Shown: positions 43,966 through 53,396, counted from the first letter of the stretch. The stretch: 64,000 nucleotides of DNA from Puteibacter caeruleilacunae (GCA_005217565.1 SJCO01000010.1:186001-250000); one strand, 5' to 3'. The notes: generated from the sequence alone by a model not told the origin. Numbers and translations: made by a program.

Positions 43966-45291
43966 CTATTTGATTATAGTTATTGTTTTTATGCGAATGT
44001 CCGCCCTAGGTCGGTAGTCGCCATCAACTGGTGTTAAAGAGATGGCATCAACGATATCCATTCCTGATGTCACTTCTCCAAACACAGTATAGGTACCATC
44101 CAGGTGAGGAGCTCCACCTGTAGTTTTATAATATTCGCGCTGTTGTCTTGTAAACTTATAATTGTTTTCTTTTTCAATATCATCCAACTCATCATCGGTA
44201 TATTTTCGACCAGAAACAATATAAAACTGTGAGCCATCAGATCGCCTCTTCATATTCTTCCTATCAGGTTTACGGGGTGATCCTACAACTCCTCTTCGGT
44301 GAAAATATTTAGGCACGATATGAGCAGGTAGGGTATATCCCGGACCTTTCCACCCAACCACATCTGTAGCTGTAGCATATCTGGTATCAGCAGCACCCGA
44401 TTGAATGCCAAATCCCTTAATGACACGATGTATCAATAGACTATCAAAATAATTCTCTTGTGTTAACCGGATAAAATTATCACGATAGGCAGGTGTTTCG
44501 TTATACAATCGGATGGTAATATCTCCAACTTCAGTACTTATTAGTAAACCTTTTACATCCTTGTATCTTTTTGCCTGAGCACTACTGCTAGCTACCTTTA
44601 ACTCTTCCAGACTCTTCGAATTATTTAAATCATTCTTTGCTATTAGCTGATTAATAAATTCGGCAGGTATAGCAAAATTTTGTTTCTCGAAATCCACTAC
44701 CTGAGAAATACCAATACCTAGTATTTTACCATTGACAAATACTGGTATACCTTGCTGCTTCGCATGGATATTATTCGATATTTTATAGAATTTATTCCCC
44801 CCATGACGTTGGGCTCCTAAAAGTTTACCTTTGTGCAGCGGCAACGTATTGTTTCGTGGACGGGCAATACAAACCGACTTACTGCCACTTTTGGGCTGAC
44901 TCTCCCATACTGCAGGAGCATTAGCTTTATAATTACTAACCTTAATCAGTATTAAATCATTAATACGATCAACAGCAACATATTCTGTTACTTCATATTT
45001 CTTATTGCTATTAAAAGGAACAACATAAGCCTTATTGGCTGCTAAAAAGTGACTATAATTGGTGACAGCAACATCTTCTGAAATAAATACACCACACCCT
45101 GATTCAAGTACCCTGGCTCCATCATAGGTTTCTAATTTAAATACTGCTCCAGTGTAATCATTATAACTCACTTGTTCAGTTTGAACAGGTTTGTTAACAT
45201 CTTTTTTCGAATCATTCTCTCTTTTCTTTGATTCAAAACAAGCAGTAAATAACACTGAAATCAACGCACTTATTAGAATAACCTTCCTCAT
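43966..45291 (-). CDS. Trypsin-like pseudo-protease fused to cyclophilin-type peptidyl-prolyl isomerase, lipoprotein
   Basis: 441-aa lipoprotein (lipid Cys18, LFTAC). Residues about 45-215 follow the trypsin-like HtrA fold (SGCGVFISEDVAVTNYSHF, DRINDLILIKV, GIPVFVNGKILGIGI, NFAIPAEFI). The triad is broken: Ser80 stands at the usual His position with His81 shifted by one, and Gln180 replaces the Ser of GNSGGP; Asp112 is kept. A cyclophilin domain follows (about 247-441: LLISTEVGDITIRLYNETP, HRVIKGFGIQSGA, GSQFYIVSG, DGTYTVFGEV). The likely function is a periplasmic isomerase with an N-terminal protein-binding domain. It is last of three tandem cyclophilin genes. Confidence 0.88.
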   Translation of the reverse strand: MRKVILISALISVLFTACFESKKRENDSKKDVNKPVQTEQVSYNDYTGAVFKLETYDGARVLESGCGVFISEDVAVTNYSHFLAANKAYVVPFNSNKKYEVTEYVAVDRINDLILIKVSNYKANAPAVWESQPKSGSKSVCIARPRNNTLPLHKGKLLGAQRHGGNKFYKISNNIHAKQQGIPVFVNGKILGIGISQVVDFEKQNFAIPAEFINQLIAKNDLNNSKSLEELKVASSSAQAKRYKDVKGLLISTEVGDITIRLYNETPAYRDNFIRLTQENYFDSLLIHRVIKGFGIQSGAADTRYATATDVVGWKGPGYTLPAHIVPKYFHRRGVVGSPRKPDRKNMKRRSDGSQFYIVSGRKYTDDELDDIEKENNYKFTRQQREYYKTTGGAPHLDGTYTVFGEVTSGMDIVDAISLTPVDGDYRPRADIRIKTITIIK

Positions 45292-45359
45292 GAGTAATTG
45301 TATTTAATTAAGATACCTGAAATAACCAGGAGGTGTTACATAAAAAAGATTCCGAACTC

Positions 45360-46187
45360 TTACTTGATAATAGATACTTTTATCCTAATATCGGTATAAG
45401 GTCGATCAAACTTATCAGTTTTTAGCTGCTCAATACGTTTTACGACGTCCATTCCTTCAATAACTTCTCCAAAAATCGTATAATTTCCATCAAGTTGAGG
45501 ATATCCACCAACTGTTGTATAAGCCTTCATCTGCTCTTCTGAAAACAATAATTTTCCATGAGCCATCTTAAACCGTGTATCTATATCCTTTTTGATAGAT
45601 GTAGCAAGATCCTTTGCTTCGGTAAGTTTTTCCTCCGCTTTTAAACGCTTCAGTTTCTCTCTCTTCTCCTGTGTAAACACTTCTTTGATGATCTTCTTTC
45701 TGATCGGTCTGTTTACAGCCATCATCATGGTATCTAATTCTCCCTTACGATACACTTTACCTGTAACGATGAAAAACTGAGAAATATCTGACTGTTTAAA
45801 GGGGTTCTCTTCATCAGGTTGGCGCGGAGCACACAATACCCCTGCCTTATGATAATAATGAGATAAGATCTCATCATCAACAGTTTTATCGGGATCTCCA
45901 TAACCAATTCTTCTTCCTCTTGGAGCTTTACGAGAATCTCTTGATCCTCCTTGAATCATAAACTCTTTTATAACACGATAAAACAGCGTTTCATTGTATC
46001 TTCCTTTCGATGCTAATTCAATAAAACCATCCCGATGTTTTGGAGTATCATCGTGTAACCTTACTTTAATGTTTCCCAGGTTAGTTTCAATGAGTGCAAC
46101 TCGTTTCCCTTGTCCTGATACTGCTCCACTGATACAAAGAATGAATACAATTATATGAAGAATACGACGAACCATTTTGCTATTCAA
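45360..46187 (-). CDS. Cyclophilin-type peptidyl-prolyl isomerase, exported
   Basis: 275-aa periplasmic PPIase with a signal peptide (cleavage near GAVSGQ, about residue 26) but no lipobox, unlike its two neighbours. Core elements are IKVRLHDDTPKHRDGFIELA, FYRVIKEFMIQGGSRDS, SQFFIVTGKVY and DGNYTIFGEVIEGMDV. A charged, probably helical insertion of about 65 residues (PIRKKIIKEVFTQEKREK onward) separates SQFFIVTG from the C-terminal strands. The start overlaps the stop of the preceding PPIase gene by 8 bp, so the two are co-translated. Confidence 0.92.
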   Translation of the reverse strand: MNSKMVRRILHIIVFILCISGAVSGQGKRVALIETNLGNIKVRLHDDTPKHRDGFIELASKGRYNETLFYRVIKEFMIQGGSRDSRKAPRGRRIGYGDPDKTVDDEILSHYYHKAGVLCAPRQPDEENPFKQSDISQFFIVTGKVYRKGELDTMMMAVNRPIRKKIIKEVFTQEKREKLKRLKAEEKLTEAKDLATSIKKDIDTRFKMAHGKLLFSEEQMKAYTTVGGYPQLDGNYTIFGEVIEGMDVVKRIEQLKTDKFDRPYTDIRIKVSIIK

Positions 46188-46992
46188 TTACTTCAATTTC
46201 CATCTTAATATCCTTCACTGGTCGATCGAACTGATCTGTTTCAACTGAAGAAATTTTGTCCAGCACATCAAGACCTTCAACCACTTCTCCAAAAACAGTA
46301 TAGTTTCTATCTAGATGAGGTGTACCTCCAACTGTTGTATACACTTTTCTTTCCTCTGGAGAGAAAGAGAATTTTTCTGCATCGTTATATTCTTCCTCTG
46401 CTTGCTCTTCGATCTCTACCAACAGTTCATTGAATTTATCAGTATTTCCTTCTTGCTGCAGGCGCAATAGTTCACCTCTTTTCGCCAATTGAATAGAACG
46501 TAGAATATCCTGACGTTTTCTTGAGTTAAACTGAATCTCCAGACTATCTAGTCCTGCTTCAGAATAAACCTTTCCCTGAACAATATAAAACTGTGATCCG
46601 GAAGATTTTTTTTCCGGATTTACCTGGTCACCTTGTCTAGCTGCTGCTAATACACCTTTGTGATGTCGTTTCCCCTCAATAAATTCAGCAGGAATGGTAT
46701 AGCCAGGGCCTCCACTACCTAATCGCTGTCCTTCATGTGCTTCTTTTGAATCAGGATCTCCACCCTGAATCATAAACTTCTTAATCACTCGGTGGTATAA
46801 TGTACCATCGTAAAATCCTTCTCTGGTTAGTTTCAGAAAATTATCTCGATGCAATGGAGTCTCATTAAAGAGTTTAACCTTCATCTCTCCAAACTCTGTT
46901 TTAATAACGACCATTTCTTCTTTCGATGCTTTTTTGTTACATGCGGTCAATAAACATACACCACAAAAAACAAGTATTATTAGATTTCGCAT
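46180..46992 (-). CDS. Cyclophilin-type peptidyl-prolyl isomerase, lipoprotein
   Basis: About 270-aa lipoprotein PPIase; ATG 46990-46992 gives MRNLIILVFCGVCLLTAC with lipid Cys18, while ATGs at 47001 and 47019 are possible but add residues before the signal. Cyclophilin landmarks: MKVKLFNETPLHRDNFLKLT, YHRVIKKFMIQGGDPDS, GSQFYIVQGKVY and DRNYTVFGEVVEGLDV. It has the same kind of helical insertion (about 65-70 residues, rich in Glu and Arg) as the next gene. First of the three tandem isomerase genes; the acetyltransferase gene is divergent. Confidence 0.92.
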   Translation of the reverse strand: MRNLIILVFCGVCLLTACNKKASKEEMVVIKTEFGEMKVKLFNETPLHRDNFLKLTREGFYDGTLYHRVIKKFMIQGGDPDSKEAHEGQRLGSGGPGYTIPAEFIEGKRHHKGVLAAARQGDQVNPEKKSSGSQFYIVQGKVYSEAGLDSLEIQFNSRKRQDILRSIQLAKRGELLRLQQEGNTDKFNELLVEIEEQAEEEYNDAEKFSFSPEERKVYTTVGGTPHLDRNYTVFGEVVEGLDVLDKISSVETDQFDRPVKDIKMEIEVIE

Positions 46993-47082
46993 TGGCTTCA
47001 TGTTTAGGTTGAATTGCAAATATATTTAATTTTAGAAGAACATTCATTACCATTGTGAAGCAATACATTAAACCAATAACAG

Positions 47083-47640
47083 ATGCTACGAATAATTATT
47101 AACGAATCAATAGAACTCAGAGCCCTTGAGATGGCCGACAATACTGATATTTGGAGTGCGATTAATAACAATCGTCTATTCCTTCGAAAATGGCTACCTT
47201 TTATCAATTACATGCATTCAAGCAATGATGTTAAACGCTTCATTAACCTTCTCTTACAGAACAAAAGGAGTAATGGAGATGAAATATTTGTAATTCATTA
47301 CAACCATCAATTTGCTGGAATGATAGGCTTTAAAGAAACCGATAGCTATAATCAGAAAAGCGAAATAGGTTATTGGCTAACAGAAGAAATGCAAGGAAAA
47401 GGTATTATTCTTCAAGCGACAAAAAAACTTACTGAATTTGCCTTTCGGAATATGGAACTTAATCGTATTCAGATTAAATGTGCAACCAAGAACTATAAAA
47501 GCAAAGCAATACCCGAGAAACTAGGTTTTAAGTTTGAAGGGACCGAAAGGGAGGCTGAGAAACTGGGTTCAAAATTTCATGACCTGGATGTTTACAGCTA
47601 TCTGAAAAAAGAATGGAAAGAGCAGTTAATTGCAAAATGA
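47083..47640 (+). CDS. RimJ/RimL-type GNAT acetyltransferase
   Basis: 185-aa acetyl-CoA-dependent N-acetyltransferase. The N-terminus IELRALEMADNTDIWSAIN, followed by LRKWLPF, is typical of RimL/RimJ relatives. The acetyl-CoA binding region reads IGYWLTEEMQGKGIILQATK, a slightly altered Q/RxxGxG loop, and the C-terminus has NYKSKAIPEKLGFKFEGTER. The substrate could be a ribosomal protein N-terminus or a small amine. Divergent from the isomerase genes with a 90-nt gap. Confidence 0.93.
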   Translation: MLRIIINESIELRALEMADNTDIWSAINNNRLFLRKWLPFINYMHSSNDVKRFINLLLQNKRSNGDEIFVIHYNHQFAGMIGFKETDSYNQKSEIGYWLTEEMQGKGIILQATKKLTEFAFRNMELNRIQIKCATKNYKSKAIPEKLGFKFEGTEREAEKLGSKFHDLDVYSYLKKEWKEQLIAK

Positions 47641-48337
47641 TTCATTAAAAGGGTAGGGTGATCGCTTTTAAAGTTTAGATATAATTATCCCTAGATTCTC
47701 ATTGCACGCGAGAAAGGACAGGGCCTCTCCCCCAAAAAAAACATGCGAATTGAAGATGTACAACATAAAGGAGAAGGCTCTTTTCTACCCCCTTGTATGA
47801 CCAAAGCCGCGACAGAGACGTATCAAACCCGCGTCAAACTCGACATATAGGCGTATTTATCGCACTTTTGTCGCGACTTTGATACGATTTTGTCGAGGGC
47901 AGAAGCTTCCTCTGTCTATATTTTTAAGTATGATTTTTGTTTGAAAAGACTTTGAGTTGTCACTTTTGAGTAGGTATTTCAAAGATAATATTATTCTTCA
48001 AAAGCGCCAATGAATCCAACATATGCTATCCCAAAAGTTTAGCACTACCTTGATGATAAGTATAGGGAGATATTATTATTTTCTTAAAAGCGATTTTACT
48101 GATTACGGGGATTATTTTTTAAGAAACCAAATGATTTTCAACAATACTGTTCTTACGAATTCTAGAAATATCCCTACGCTCTCTATTTGACAAATACACT
48201 TTACTTATTTGTCTATAAATGTGAGAATAACGGTAGCATTTTCTTATTACATTTGAAGCATAGAAATCTTCACCTCAGAAGAACTAGCTTCTCTTATTAT
48301 TACATACATCTCAATTAACCCCCAAGATGAAGCGCAA
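47641..48337. other. Gene-free region with possible unannotated transcript
   Basis: About 700 nt with no credible open frame. The part from 47700 to 47900 is more GC-rich than the rest. It holds the long stem-loop at 47810-47894 and is closed by a strong terminator at 48338-48378, which is 700 nt away from the nearest plus-strand gene. A small RNA or a decayed gene is possible. Confidence 0.35.
47810..47894. repeat. Long imperfect inverted repeat (30-nt arms)
   Basis: The left arm (47810-47839) contains CGACAGAGACGTATCAAA then GCGTCAAA. The reverse complement of the right arm (47865-47894) contains CGACAAAATCGTATCAAA then GCGACAAA. About 24 of 30 positions match, with a 25-nt loop. It would fold as a strong stem-loop in RNA or mark a small palindromic element. 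Confidence 0.6.
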
Positions 48338-48378
48338 AAAAATGAGTCGGTAGTTGCCCCTGCCGACTCTCCTTTTTT
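48338..48378. terminator. Orphan bidirectional terminator
   Basis: GAGTCGG ... CCGACTC stem with A-run before and T-run after (AAAAAAATGAGTCGG and CCGACTCTCCTTTTTT), usable on both strands. No gene ends close by on the plus strand. Confidence 0.75.
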
Positions 48379-48396
48379 ATACTCCTACCCAATAAA

Positions 48397-48420
48397 TAAA
48401 AAAGCCCCTTACGGAGCTTC
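48397..48420 (-). terminator. Terminator of the TonB receptor/beta-helix lipoprotein unit
   Basis: On the minus strand AGCTCC, loop GTAA, GGGGCT, then TTTTTTATT; 45 nt after the lipoprotein stop. Confidence 0.8.
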
Positions 48421-48465
48421 TATGATATCCTCAAAATTTATTAAGCTGTTATTTTACACATTCAA

Positions 48466-49632
48466 TTACTGAACAGTATAGTTTGTCCATGCAAATACAC
48501 TAAAATCAGCTCCACCTGTTGTACCAGCTGTTGCATTGATAGTTGCTCCTGACTCATTCTTGTTATCTGTAATATCAATATTATCACCAACAACAGTAAT
48601 TGAAGTTGAACTGTGAGCATTTCCTTTTCCATCTGTAAGATCAATAAAATCACTTGCAGTAGCATCATCTCCTAATTGAACAAATGCATTGGTAATAATA
48701 GCACTACTTCCACGACGAACTTTAATCATGTCAGCCATTTCTACTTTTGCATTGTGTACAATAGTGATCTTGTCAATGGTAGGATTAGAACGTGGATCAG
48801 CATCGTTATCTGAACTATTGCTATCACCTTCGATTCCTCTTGGATCCTCAGAAACATCGGTATATCCACTTTCGCGAACACCGTAAACATTAGTTGCTCG
48901 TCCTGCCCATCCATCAGTCCAGTCGAACATATCATCTTTTGCATTTACGATAAGTACATTTGAAACTTCAGCTGTTCCACCGAAAAATTCAACACCATCA
49001 TCATCACCATGGAATACAGCAATGTTGTTGATAGTTGTACCTGAACCTACTGAATAGAATGTAAATCCGTTAAACTCTTTATCCTGGTTGATACGAGCTC
49101 CTGTATATTCTAAACGAACATACTCTAATACTCCAGAGTTGTCATCAGAAACGTTTCCACCATACGTTAAGCTAACAACCTCTGTTGTAGCAGTAGCTCC
49201 TTTATTGATAGGTGCTTTACCAATCAACATTAATCCACCCCAGTCGCCTGCTCTAGGATTCGATGCTGCAGAAGTAACAACAATTGGCTTCGACGCTGTA
49301 CCTTTAGCGTCGATTTTAGCTCCTTGCTCAATTGCAATATATACATCAGTTCCACCAACTTTTGCTTTAATAGTTGTACCTGGTTCGATTTTTAAAGTAG
49401 CTCCACTCTTTACATGTAATGGTCCACTCAATAAATAATCAACACCTGCACTCAACGTTATATTACCTGTTACATTACCTTTTAGATCAGATGCATCCAT
49501 ATCAGGATCAGTTAACGATTCGATTACTCCGTCTTTTTGTGGAGTTGGTTCAACTGGTAAATCATCATCATCGTCAGAACATGCAACGAACATTGTTGCT
49601 AGCAAGGCTAAGAATAATACTTTAATTTTCAT
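48466..49632 (-). CDS. Right-handed beta-helix surface lipoprotein
   Basis: 388-aa lipoprotein with lipid Cys18 (MFVAC) followed by SDDDDD, an acidic tract of the kind that directs lipoproteins to the cell surface in Bacteroidota. The rest is a repetitive beta-helix: SGPLHVKSGATLKIEPGTTIKAK (cited by its SGATLKIEPGT core), WGGLMLIGKAPIN, YVRLEYTGAR, IAVFHGDDDGVEFFGGTAEV. No catalytic site was recognised. Proteins of this type are often found beside a TonB-dependent receptor, as here, with 26 nt between the genes. The ligand and role are unknown. Confidence 0.85.
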   Translation of the reverse strand: MKIKVLFLALLATMFVACSDDDDDLPVEPTPQKDGVIESLTDPDMDASDLKGNVTGNITLSAGVDYLLSGPLHVKSGATLKIEPGTTIKAKVGGTDVYIAIEQGAKIDAKGTASKPIVVTSAASNPRAGDWGGLMLIGKAPINKGATATTEVVSLTYGGNVSDDNSGVLEYVRLEYTGARINQDKEFNGFTFYSVGSGTTINNIAVFHGDDDGVEFFGGTAEVSNVLIVNAKDDMFDWTDGWAGRATNVYGVRESGYTDVSEDPRGIEGDSNSSDNDADPRSNPTIDKITIVHNAKVEMADMIKVRRGSSAIITNAFVQLGDDATASDFIDLTDGKGNAHSSTSITVVGDNIDITDNKNESGATINATAGTTGGADFSVFAWTNYTVQ

Positions 49633-49658
49633 TTTTAATAGATTTAAGAGATTATTTT

Positions 49659-52391
49659 CTAGAATTTGTAGGTCGCTCCCAATGAGAAGCTTAGACCTTT
49701 TTTATATTTATTTACTGTTATTGTTTCTCCTGTATTTACTTTCTTGGTTAACTCATAGGCAGGATTCAGAAGATTCTTTGTTGAAACCTTGAACGATAAC
49801 TTATTGCTCACACTAGCCTTGTAAACAAAATCCACCGTTGGAATTCCTTTTTCTTCTATATTCTGATTGTTCTGTGTTCCTATGGAATAAATTCGGTCAC
49901 TGAAATAGTTAACCACAAGAGTGAAAGTAGATCCCAAGTGTTCGCGTTTAGAAGAATATGAAAGATCTGCATTTACCAATAGCGGAGATGCCCCCTGAAG
50001 CTTATCCTCATCTTTTGTAAACGATGCATCAGGATTGGTTAATTTTTGAATGGAATATAAATACGATGCATTTAATCCTAACATCAACTTATTCATTCGT
50101 TCCCCTTGAGAAGTCTGGAATATATTTTTCCGATACTCTAATTCAATACCAGCTACTTTCGCATTTTCACCTGAGTTTATATAAGAAAGCTCATTGGCCG
50201 CAGAATTCACCTGAGTTCTGTTGATTGGATTTTTAATATACTTTCCGAAAAGAGTCAATGACAACAACTCTCCTGGTTTATAGTATCTATCCCATTTTAT
50301 ATCAACATTGTAATTATCAGATGGCTCGAGATCAACGCGACCAAAACTTGCAAAGTTTACATCTTCATATAAAAATGGTGCTACCTCTTTAAACTGAGGT
50401 AATGTATATGATTTGCTCAATGCTAGTCTGAAGATATTATCTTCTTTAACTACATACTTCAACATCAAACCAGGTAAAATAAATGTATCATCGATTTCAC
50501 CCAGACCTTCAGGATTATTTTCACTTGACGATAAGTTGGTGTTCCAGTCTACTTCTTGATTCACCTTCTCGTATCTACTTCCTACAACTAAGGTTAGTTG
50601 TTCATTGAACTGATAGTTCAGACTAAAAAGTGCTGCGTGAATAGTTTTAGATCCATCATAGGTAAAAGGATTGAACGCTGTTTCCGGATTGTAGCCTCTA
50701 CCAGTAATTAATCGGAATACATTATTATCGAGTGATTGTTGATTAAAGACCTGGTCTGGATCCTCTGGATTAATTTGCGTTGGAGATGGAAAATCATGAT
50801 TAAACTGAATAGCTTCAAAATCACGTTCCGTATTTCTAAGGTTATAACCTACCTCAATACGCCCTTTCTTTTCACCTTCATTATTTTCTTCAAAATTCAT
50901 TCCAATGATAAACCTGGCAGCCAAATCATCTTCATTCAATTTTGAGAAATATCTGTTGTTATATCCAGCGCTACCTGAGGCTGTCTTATACACTCCATTT
51001 CGAGTATAAGTATTTGTTCTTCTATCTGGTTCATTTCCTTTTATTTTATTATAGGAAATACCTAGATTCAGATCAAACGTGTTCAAATAGAATTGACCTA
51101 GAAGTTGATTTACCCAAACACTATTTCCATTGATTTGCTGACGTCTGATAAATGCACTTGTACCATCAACTTCTGTTAGTCCTGCCTGTTCTCCAGAATA
51201 ATCAGATACCCCCTGAGTTAAATTGTATATATATACACCATTGTACTCAAGCTCTCCTCCTTTTGCTAATTCATATTTTAAGTTCCCCAGTGCTACCTTA
51301 CTTATCTTGTTTGAATATTTCTCAAACTCAAGATCAGTTCCAATATAGCCTTGTGCATTTGTTGAACGAGTTACCCCATCCTTATATGAGTAACTATTAT
51401 CATATCCTACCAATCCAAAAGCACTTAATGTATTGTCATTAATTTTGAACTTTTTACCTGCCATAACAGATGCTCCTCCGTTCAATGGTAATTTCTGTTC
51501 TTTTGGTGAATATGAATTTTTAAAGGTGTAACTATTCAAGTTTGATATCCGACTTTTTTTGTCACTTATACTTCCAAAAGCATTAGCTCCTTCCGGTTTT
51601 ACAAAATCTTCTGATAATCCTGAAATGTTTGCTCCTACAGAAAGATCGAATTGTAGCATCTTTTCTTTGTGAAGTTCTTTTGAAGCTATATCAATATTGG
51701 CTCCACCAACATCTCCATAAATCGAAGGATTAAATGATTTGTTTACATCAACACTGTTGATCACATCTGAAGAAAAAAGATCTAGAGATATATTTTTATA
51801 TTCAGGATCATCTGAAGGTAACGGAAGACCATTTAATGTTGTTGAATTGTATCGATCACCTAAGCCTCGTACAAAAACATTCTTAACTCCTTCTTGCTTG
51901 GTTACTCCTGAAACTTTTGTAACGGCTCCTTCGGCATCACTAACTCCTTTACGTGAAATTTCCTGAGCACCAATAACCGTCTTCATTTCAACTGCTTTCT
52001 TTTGATCTAGAAGTAGTATATTTTCCGACTCTCTGTTAACTTTTGCGATAACATTGATATCATCCAGTTCAACCTCTATCTCTTTTAATTCAAAAACAAC
52101 CTTAACCTCTTCTCCTTCATTTACCTTGACATCATACTTCACACTTGTATTGTAAGAAACATAAGAGCATTTTAAGGTATAAGTTCCAGCTGGAATTTTT
52201 TCAATAACATAATTACCATCGAAATCACTTGTTGTACCAATAGTAGTACCATCTAAAAACACGGTAGCTCCCACTAAAGCTTCACCATTATTTGCGTCTT
52301 TTATATTACCTTTTATAATACCATCGTTGGCAAAACCTGCCAATAATGTTCCTACTGAAAGTAGTAGTGAAAAAATAACTCTTTTAATCAT
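49659..52391 (-). CDS. TonB-dependent outer-membrane receptor (non-SusC)
   Basis: 910-aa receptor with signal peptide (about 1-22), a carboxypeptidase-regulatory-like domain (GIIKGNIKDANNGEALVGATVF, about 25-110), plug (VTKVSGVTKQEGVKNVFVRG, LNGLPLPSDDPEY) and a beta-barrel ending LSFSLGATYKF. It lacks the SusC plug signatures and has no SusD neighbour; the downstream partner is a beta-helix lipoprotein. The substrate is unknown; metal, phosphorus-containing or peptide ligands are all possible for this class. The 587-nt upstream spacer leaves ample room for regulation. Confidence 0.93.
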   Translation of the reverse strand: MIKRVIFSLLLSVGTLLAGFANDGIIKGNIKDANNGEALVGATVFLDGTTIGTTSDFDGNYVIEKIPAGTYTLKCSYVSYNTSVKYDVKVNEGEEVKVVFELKEIEVELDDINVIAKVNRESENILLLDQKKAVEMKTVIGAQEISRKGVSDAEGAVTKVSGVTKQEGVKNVFVRGLGDRYNSTTLNGLPLPSDDPEYKNISLDLFSSDVINSVDVNKSFNPSIYGDVGGANIDIASKELHKEKMLQFDLSVGANISGLSEDFVKPEGANAFGSISDKKSRISNLNSYTFKNSYSPKEQKLPLNGGASVMAGKKFKINDNTLSAFGLVGYDNSYSYKDGVTRSTNAQGYIGTDLEFEKYSNKISKVALGNLKYELAKGGELEYNGVYIYNLTQGVSDYSGEQAGLTEVDGTSAFIRRQQINGNSVWVNQLLGQFYLNTFDLNLGISYNKIKGNEPDRRTNTYTRNGVYKTASGSAGYNNRYFSKLNEDDLAARFIIGMNFEENNEGEKKGRIEVGYNLRNTERDFEAIQFNHDFPSPTQINPEDPDQVFNQQSLDNNVFRLITGRGYNPETAFNPFTYDGSKTIHAALFSLNYQFNEQLTLVVGSRYEKVNQEVDWNTNLSSSENNPEGLGEIDDTFILPGLMLKYVVKEDNIFRLALSKSYTLPQFKEVAPFLYEDVNFASFGRVDLEPSDNYNVDIKWDRYYKPGELLSLTLFGKYIKNPINRTQVNSAANELSYINSGENAKVAGIELEYRKNIFQTSQGERMNKLMLGLNASYLYSIQKLTNPDASFTKDEDKLQGASPLLVNADLSYSSKREHLGSTFTLVVNYFSDRIYSIGTQNNQNIEEKGIPTVDFVYKASVSNKLSFKVSTKNLLNPAYELTKKVNTGETITVNKYKKGLSFSLGATYKF

Positions 52392-52979
52392 CTCAATTTT
52401 AACTATTTGTCTCTATCAATTTATCTATGGTGATATTAGGAAAGCTATGTGATGTAATTGAGATACAAATTTTAAGATAAGTTAAAAATCGCTACCAAAT
52501 GAGATTAGCTAAATGTTAAGTCAGGCTTTGTATGTAAGGGAAATATCTCTTTTGTATTAATATAGTTTTATTAGATAACATAATACAAAAACAAATAATT
52601 CTAAATTTCAATCACTTATCCCTATTTAACATCAATTATGGGAATTATTAGATATATTGTTAAATAATCAATTCTATTGAAGTCATTTTTCTCTTACAGC
52701 TCTGGTTTTTCTGTAATTTTTCAACAAATAAAAAGTTGCTGATACGAATCCCAACGGTTATAAATTAATGAGACATCAGTGTTAGACCATTATAATATTA
52801 TAGGAGTTTTCTCGCTGCTGAGTTTTAACAGAGTAGTACAATCAGAAAAGAATATATTGAAATCATGCATTGAGCAATACCTTTTGGGCGAGATTGTTTA
52901 TTCACTTAAGAGGAGAACACACTCATTCGAGTGTAAATATCCAATGAGTATATTTCCTCTTCAACTATTACAGGTCAAA
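52392..52979. other. AT-rich gene-free spacer upstream of the TonB receptor
   Basis: Very AT-rich stretch between the TonB receptor start (minus) and the OsmC stop (minus). I see no convincing open frame, no hairpin with T-run and no clear -7 box. It presumably contains the promoter of the receptor gene. Confidence 0.4.
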
Positions 52980-53396
52980 TCACTCATTAATTCTAATTTC
53001 AAATGATAACTCAATACTATCCTTATAAGCTGCACTTACTCCACAATATTTATCCTTAGAAAGAGAAACAGCCTTTTCCACTTTATCGCGTGGTATATCA
53101 GCACCTGTTAGTTGATATATAATATTCATCGAGTGATACTTCTTGGGATGTTCCTCAGTTAAATCCCCCTCAACAATAACATGAAATGTATCAAAATTGA
53201 TCCTCATTTTTTTCAATAAGGATACAACATCCATAGCTGTACACCCAGCTAAGGATGCTAACATTAATTTCTTTGGACGCATTCCTGTATCATTTCCTCC
53301 AAATTCCTCCGAGGCATCTAATTGTAATACATGTCCATCAATCTCTGTGGCGAAAGCCATATTTTCTTTCCAAGCTAAATCAACAGCGTGCTTCAT
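52980..53396 (-). CDS. OsmC-family protein
   Basis: 138-aa protein of the OsmC/Ohr superfamily, YhfA-like branch. It carries the two redox cysteines expected for the fold: LAGCTAMDVVSLLKKMR and KDKYCGVSAAY. The family reduces organic hydroperoxides with a Cys pair, though members of this branch are often uncharacterised. The gene is divergent from the Crp/Fnr-type regulator with a 229-nt spacer, so it could be a target of it; that is inference. Confidence 0.9.
   Translation of the reverse strand: MKHAVDLAWKENMAFATEIDGHVLQLDASEEFGGNDTGMRPKKLMLASLAGCTAMDVVSLLKKMRINFDTFHVIVEGDLTEEHPKKYHSMNIIYQLTGADIPRDKVEKAVSLSKDKYCGVSAAYKDSIELSFEIRINE

Noticed and set aside
52779-53006. 75-codon plus-strand frame near the OsmC gene
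   Set aside because: It overlaps the end of osmC in antisense and has no recognisable domain or ribosome site.
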